From Spirochaetia bacterium (lineage in GTDB: Bacteria > Spirochaetota > Spirochaetia > DTKZ01), in the NCBI GenBank assembly GCA_031270615.1, contig JAISXE010000325.1:1-8052 (forward strand): a stretch of DNA of 8,052 nt. Direction: 5' to 3'. A program made the translations under genes and the position numbers. The notes below the pieces were generated by a model. It saw only the letters and a list, made by a program, of their open reading frames with translations, searched no databases and was not told the DNA's origin. Shown one piece after another: positions 6,024 through 8,052 of this stretch. Numbering within the stretch: position 1 is the first letter of the stretch; each line of letters starts with the position of its first letter.

Positions 6024-6076
6024 TTGCCGTTTGATAGGTGTAACGCAAAACAGGATTTTTTTCAAGTAAACGGCAA
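6024..6076. promoter_or_regulatory. Inverted repeat in dnaA leader, possible operator or promoter frame
   Basis: TTGCCGTTT (6024-6032) and AAACGGCAA (6068-6076) are perfect 9-bp inverted repeats separated by 35 bases. On the minus strand the spacer contains TTGAAA and, 23 bases later, TATCAA, which are imperfect -35/-10-like hexamers with spacing too long for a standard promoter. The arrangement could be paired operators around the dnaA promoter or a stem in the leader RNA. No known operator was recognised. Confidence 0.35.
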
Positions 6077-6133
6077 TCAGTCTGCATTCAGACAGGTTGT
6101 TGTCCAGTCGGTAGAACCCAGGGGGATCTGTAC

Positions 6134-6290
6134 CACTGTCAACAAGTTAAGAAAGGGGGTGTGCGCATTTTTGGCGCTGGAGCGCCAAAAACCAGGCTTT
6201 CCGCTTCAATTCCTCGCCCCCTTGAGGGGGCTGCGGGATTTCCGCTTCAATCCTTTGCGCCCCACGGGCTTTTTGCGCTTCGCGCAATCT
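6134..6290. mobile_element. Second copy of the hairpin repeat, one-ended or decayed
   Basis: It begins with the same 18-base end CACTGTCAACAAGTTAAG (6134-6151), but no matching right end is found before fliG. Modules shared with the element at 1462-1620 are the TTTTTGGCGC hairpin (here 6168-6191 with 11-bp arms), the 14-base block GCGCCCCACGGGCT (6257-6270) and a TTC-loop hairpin TTGCGC/GCGCAA (6273-6287). The order of the last two is reversed relative to the other copy. Extra modules are a 7-bp GCCCCCT/AGGGGGC hairpin (6216-6231) flanked by direct repeats TTTCCGCTTCAAT (6198-6210, 6239-6251). The right boundary is approximate. It lies between fliG and dnaA. Confidence 0.65.
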
Positions 6291-6329
6291 ACTTCTATAT
6301 AGCGAGGGTAAACGCCGATGCCCTCCCCC

Positions 6330-7511
6330 TTAGCGCACCCACACGTCCGCTTCCCGGCGGAAGACGATCTCGCCGGCGTCCTGGAGGCGTTTTAATAAAT
6401 TCAGGAAATCCCGCGTGGCTGCGTCCGCGTCCTTTTTGGGGACGGCGCCCAGGAGGCGGTACTCGTCGGCGACAAGCCCGCGGCGGCGGTCGGAAACATT
6501 CATCAGGATTTTCGCGCGGGTGCTGTCGCCCTTGCCTTTCAGCAGCAGGGCTATTTCCGCGTCCGTCATGTCCCGCAGGATCTTTTGGAGGTCCGTGTCC
6601 TCCATGTAGCCAAGCACGTCTATCGTAAAGAGCCTTTCTTTAATTTCCTCGGCGATGAGGGGGTTGGCCTCCTCGATGTTTTTCAGGATTTTTTCTTCTT
6701 CGGACAGCTCGACGTATTTCAGTATCTCCGCAAGCACGCCCTTCCCGTCCACTTCTTCCTCCGGCGCGGGGGCGGAGAGCCTTCGCGCCTTTTCCCTCAG
6801 CGCGTCTTCCATGCGGACAAGAACATCGCGGGAAATCTTCTGCGTTTTCGCCATGCGCTGGATTAAATCCCTGCGGTAGGTTTTTCCCAGGAGGGGCAGC
6901 AGCCCCGACGCGGTTTCCGCCTCAAGGTAGGGGACGATGACGGCAAGTACCTCGGGCGGCTCCTTCCGGAAAAGCAGCGCGAGCTGCTGCGGCTGGAACC
7001 CTTCCAGAAAACCGAAGAATTTTTCCGTGTCCGCGGGGATGCTGCGAAAAAGGATCTCCCTCCCCTTCTCTTCCCCGAAGGCGCTTACCAGGATGCTCCG
7101 GGCGGCCTCCACGCCCCCGGACGGGGTTTTCAGCGATTCCCGCAGCAGCCCGAATTCGCTGAGGATTTTTTCCGCCTCGGCATTTTCTATGCGGTGTATG
7201 CCGGCAATCTCCCGCGCGACGGCCTGCGCCTCTTCGGGGGCGAAATGGCGCATAACACTGGCGGCCTCGTCCTTGCCGATAAGCATAAGGAACTTCGCCG
7301 CCTTTCGCACCGGGGTTTCCTTCCGGCCCGTCAGTTTCAGGAAACCGGGGAGGTTTGGAGCGGGCGGGGCCGGGGCGGGGTTTTCGGGAGGCGGCGCCCC
7401 CGAAGGTTCCCCGGTGCCGGCGCGGGGTTTTTTCCCGGCGTTTTCCGGCAAGGCCCCGCCGCCTTGCATGCTTTTTTTATACAGGGCAATGATTTTTTTC
7501 CGGCGATCCAT
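6330..7511 (-). CDS. fliG: FliG-family flagellar switch protein, FliG1-like paralogue
   Basis: This 393-residue protein, longer than a typical FliG of about 335-345, has a basic start, a Pro/Gly/Ala-rich segment (about 17-57), then FliG_N (about 65-165), FliG_M (about 170-245) and FliG_C (about 285-385). The middle-domain EHPQ motif is EPPE (184-187). The C-terminal torque region is recognisable (LQKILRDMTDAEIALLLKG, 308-326) but departs from the usual DDRS and KRAA motifs (EDTD and RRRG here). FliG joins FliF to the switch and receives torque from MotA. The divergence fits the second spirochaetal FliG; in Borrelia FliG1 acts at one cell pole rather than as the main rotor protein. The ATG at 7511 has AGGGG only 1 base upstream, which is unusually close. 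dnaA lies downstream on the same strand. Confidence 0.88.
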   Translation of the reverse strand: MDRRKKIIALYKKSMQGGGALPENAGKKPRAGTGEPSGAPPPENPAPAPPAPNLPGFLKLTGRKETPVRKAAKFLMLIGKDEAASVMRHFAPEEAQAVAREIAGIHRIENAEAEKILSEFGLLRESLKTPSGGVEAARSILVSAFGEEKGREILFRSIPADTEKFFGFLEGFQPQQLALLFRKEPPEVLAVIVPYLEAETASGLLPLLGKTYRRDLIQRMAKTQKISRDVLVRMEDALREKARRLSAPAPEEEVDGKGVLAEILKYVELSEEEKILKNIEEANPLIAEEIKERLFTIDVLGYMEDTDLQKILRDMTDAEIALLLKGKGDSTRAKILMNVSDRRRGLVADEYRLLGAVPKKDADAATRDFLNLLKRLQDAGEIVFRREADVWVR

Positions 7512-7611
7512 GCCCCTAGTTTACTTTAATTGGCACTGTTGGAAAAGCCATGAAACACAGAAATCCGACCACGGGCAACGCGGAAAAAACACGGGGGCCG
7601 GAGGAGGGTCT

Positions 7612-7658
7612 GAACCACTGGCCACACTGACGACACTGATGGACGGGAACGGACAGCA
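7612..7658 (+). repeat. Dispersed repeat, ACCACTGACGACAC type, copy B
   Basis: The blocks GAACCACTG, ACGACAC and GGACAGCA appear in the same order as in 187-210 (opposite strand). Here they are expanded with CCACACTG- and GATGGACGG-like units, giving a quasi-periodic pattern. An adjacent stretch at 7565-7597 has related ACCACGGGCAACGCGG sequence. Confidence 0.5.
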
Positions 7659-7785
7659 AAGAGGGAAAACTCCGCGAAGTCGAAGAAGAAAGAAGCAAGG
7701 GCGGGGAGTCCTTTTTTCCGCGTGGCCCGTGCCTGCCGGTGCCGTCCGCGGTTCGGCATCCCGCATTCTTCCGCGCGAGACGCCA

Positions 7786-7841
7786 CTATGCGGCACGCGA
7801 AAGCGTGTTCATCTTGCAGGCCGCATGGCGAGAGCCCATAG
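7786..7841 (+). other. Candidate structured RNA element, three-way junction
   Basis: On the plus strand CTATG (7786-7790) pairs with CATAG (7837-7841). Inside, CGG/CCG (7791-7793, 7821-7823) stacks directly on CACGC-GAAA-GCGTG (7794-7807), followed by GGC-GAGA-GCC (7827-7836). Both inner loops are GNRA type. An alternative pairing ATGCGG/CCGCAT (7788-7793, 7821-7826) competes with the outer stem. This is hand folding; it may only be part of a dispersed repeat. Confidence 0.25.
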
Positions 7842-7917
7842 AAAAGCACTGAGGGGAATACAGGCAACAGGGCGATTGGAGGGGCGCGAAGCGGCCGCGC
7901 GCATGCCCCAGCAAACG

Positions 7918-7931
7918 CACGCGAGAGCGTG
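7918..7931 (+). repeat. GNRA-loop hairpin, twin of 7794-7807
   Basis: CACGC-GAGA-GCGTG repeats the stem of 7794-7807 exactly, with only the loop changed from GAAA to GAGA. Both loops keep the GNRA pattern on the plus strand. Between the two hairpins is a further GGGGC/GCCCC stem (7881-7885, 7905-7909). Confidence 0.4.
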
Positions 7932-8052
7932 TCTGTGATAGCAATGCTTCCGGGCAAGAGGCCCTAAAAAGCCCTTGGCGTATACATAGGTTAATGGCCG
8001 AGCGCGGGGCGGAACCCCCGGAAAGCCCGGCTGGTCGTATTTTTGTATCCGC

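Larger units (their letters stand above)
5913..6329. other. fliG-dnaA spacer, 417 bases without a gene
   Basis: From dnaA outward this holds the dnaA ribosome binding site, a DnaA-box-like site (5925-5933), an undescribed GC-rich leader (about 5940-6020), a 9-bp inverted repeat with a 35-base spacer (6024-6076), a small GTCTG/CAGAC hairpin (6080-6093) and the one-ended hairpin repeat (6134-6290). A 60-residue minus-strand frame here (5905-6087) shows no recognisable features and overlaps the dnaA start, so it is not called. Confidence 0.6.
7512..8052. other. Non-coding right edge with repeats and hairpins
   Basis: No credible gene is found in these 541 bases. The first part (about 7545-7660) holds CCAC/ACAC-type repeat sequence related to 55-210. 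The second part (about 7770-7970) is rich in short stems with GNRA-type loops on the plus strand. Long open frames on both strands here lack recognisable domains and overlap each other. Confidence 0.55.

Noticed and set aside
5905..6087. 60-codon minus-strand frame before dnaA, or an rpmH/rnpA-type gene or RNA gene
   Set aside because: The translation has no ribosomal protein L34 or RNase P features, and I could not match the GC-rich leader to the RNase P RNA, SRP RNA or tmRNA conserved cores I know.
6937..7938. Plus-strand 333-codon open frame over fliG and the right edge
   Set aside because: It is antisense to a clear FliG gene and low in complexity (Ser/Arg/Ala-rich), and it shows no family motifs. 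The GC-rich codons of fliG create it.
7526..7957. Minus-strand 143-codon open frame upstream of fliG
   Set aside because: It covers repeat and hairpin sequence, overlaps other frames, and shows no domain, membrane pattern or convincing ribosome binding site. It may recur in other genomes because the repeat does.
1..8052. CRISPR array, tRNA, rRNA, or a defence or toxin-antitoxin system
   Set aside because: No regularly spaced 25-40 base repeats, cloverleaf-like sequences, rRNA signatures or paired small toxin-like genes were seen on either strand.

Overview
This window looks like the replication-origin neighbourhood of a spirochaete, most likely a moderately GC-rich Treponema-type organism. 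The reasons are the minus-strand run dnaA, dnaN, recF, DUF721/dciA, and a second-type FliG (FliG1-like) beside it; spirochaetes carry two FliG paralogues. The genus is an inference from gene order and protein style, not from a search.

All convincing genes are on the minus strand. Reading in the direction of transcription (high to low coordinates) they are: a FliG1-like flagellar switch paralogue (7511-6330); a 417-base non-coding spacer holding one copy of a hairpin-rich repeat plus the dnaA leader; dnaA (5912-4527); an AT-rich 188-base spacer that is the best oriC candidate; dnaN (4338-3205); recF (3199-2117); a DUF721/DciA-family protein (2124-1657); a 159-base miniature inverted-repeat element with its target duplication; a YmdB-like (TIGR00282) metallophosphoesterase relative with altered metal-site residues (1403-582); and an RseC/MucC-family membrane protein (613-212). 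The two window ends (1-211 and 7512-8052) are non-coding and carry related short GC-rich repeat sequences.

The core genes form one replication and repair cluster. DnaA opens the origin, the DciA-family protein is expected to help load the replicative helicase, DnaN is the sliding clamp, and RecF acts at gaps behind the fork. Spacing is tight: 5 bases between dnaN and recF, and an 8-base overlap between recF and dciA. The ymdB-like and rseC-like genes overlap by 32 bases. Without the mobile element and its duplicated target, dciA and the ymdB-like gene would be only 84 bases apart.

The most novel material is non-coding: (1) a non-autonomous element with 18-bp perfect terminal inverted repeats and a 10-bp target duplication; (2) a second one-ended copy in the fliG-dnaA spacer, in which the same hairpin modules appear in a different order; and (3) a plus-strand cluster of GNRA-type hairpins near the right end. 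In the genes, the altered metal site of the YmdB relative and an exact 8-residue tandem duplication in DnaN stand out. No CRISPR array, tRNA, rRNA, transposase gene or defence system was seen.
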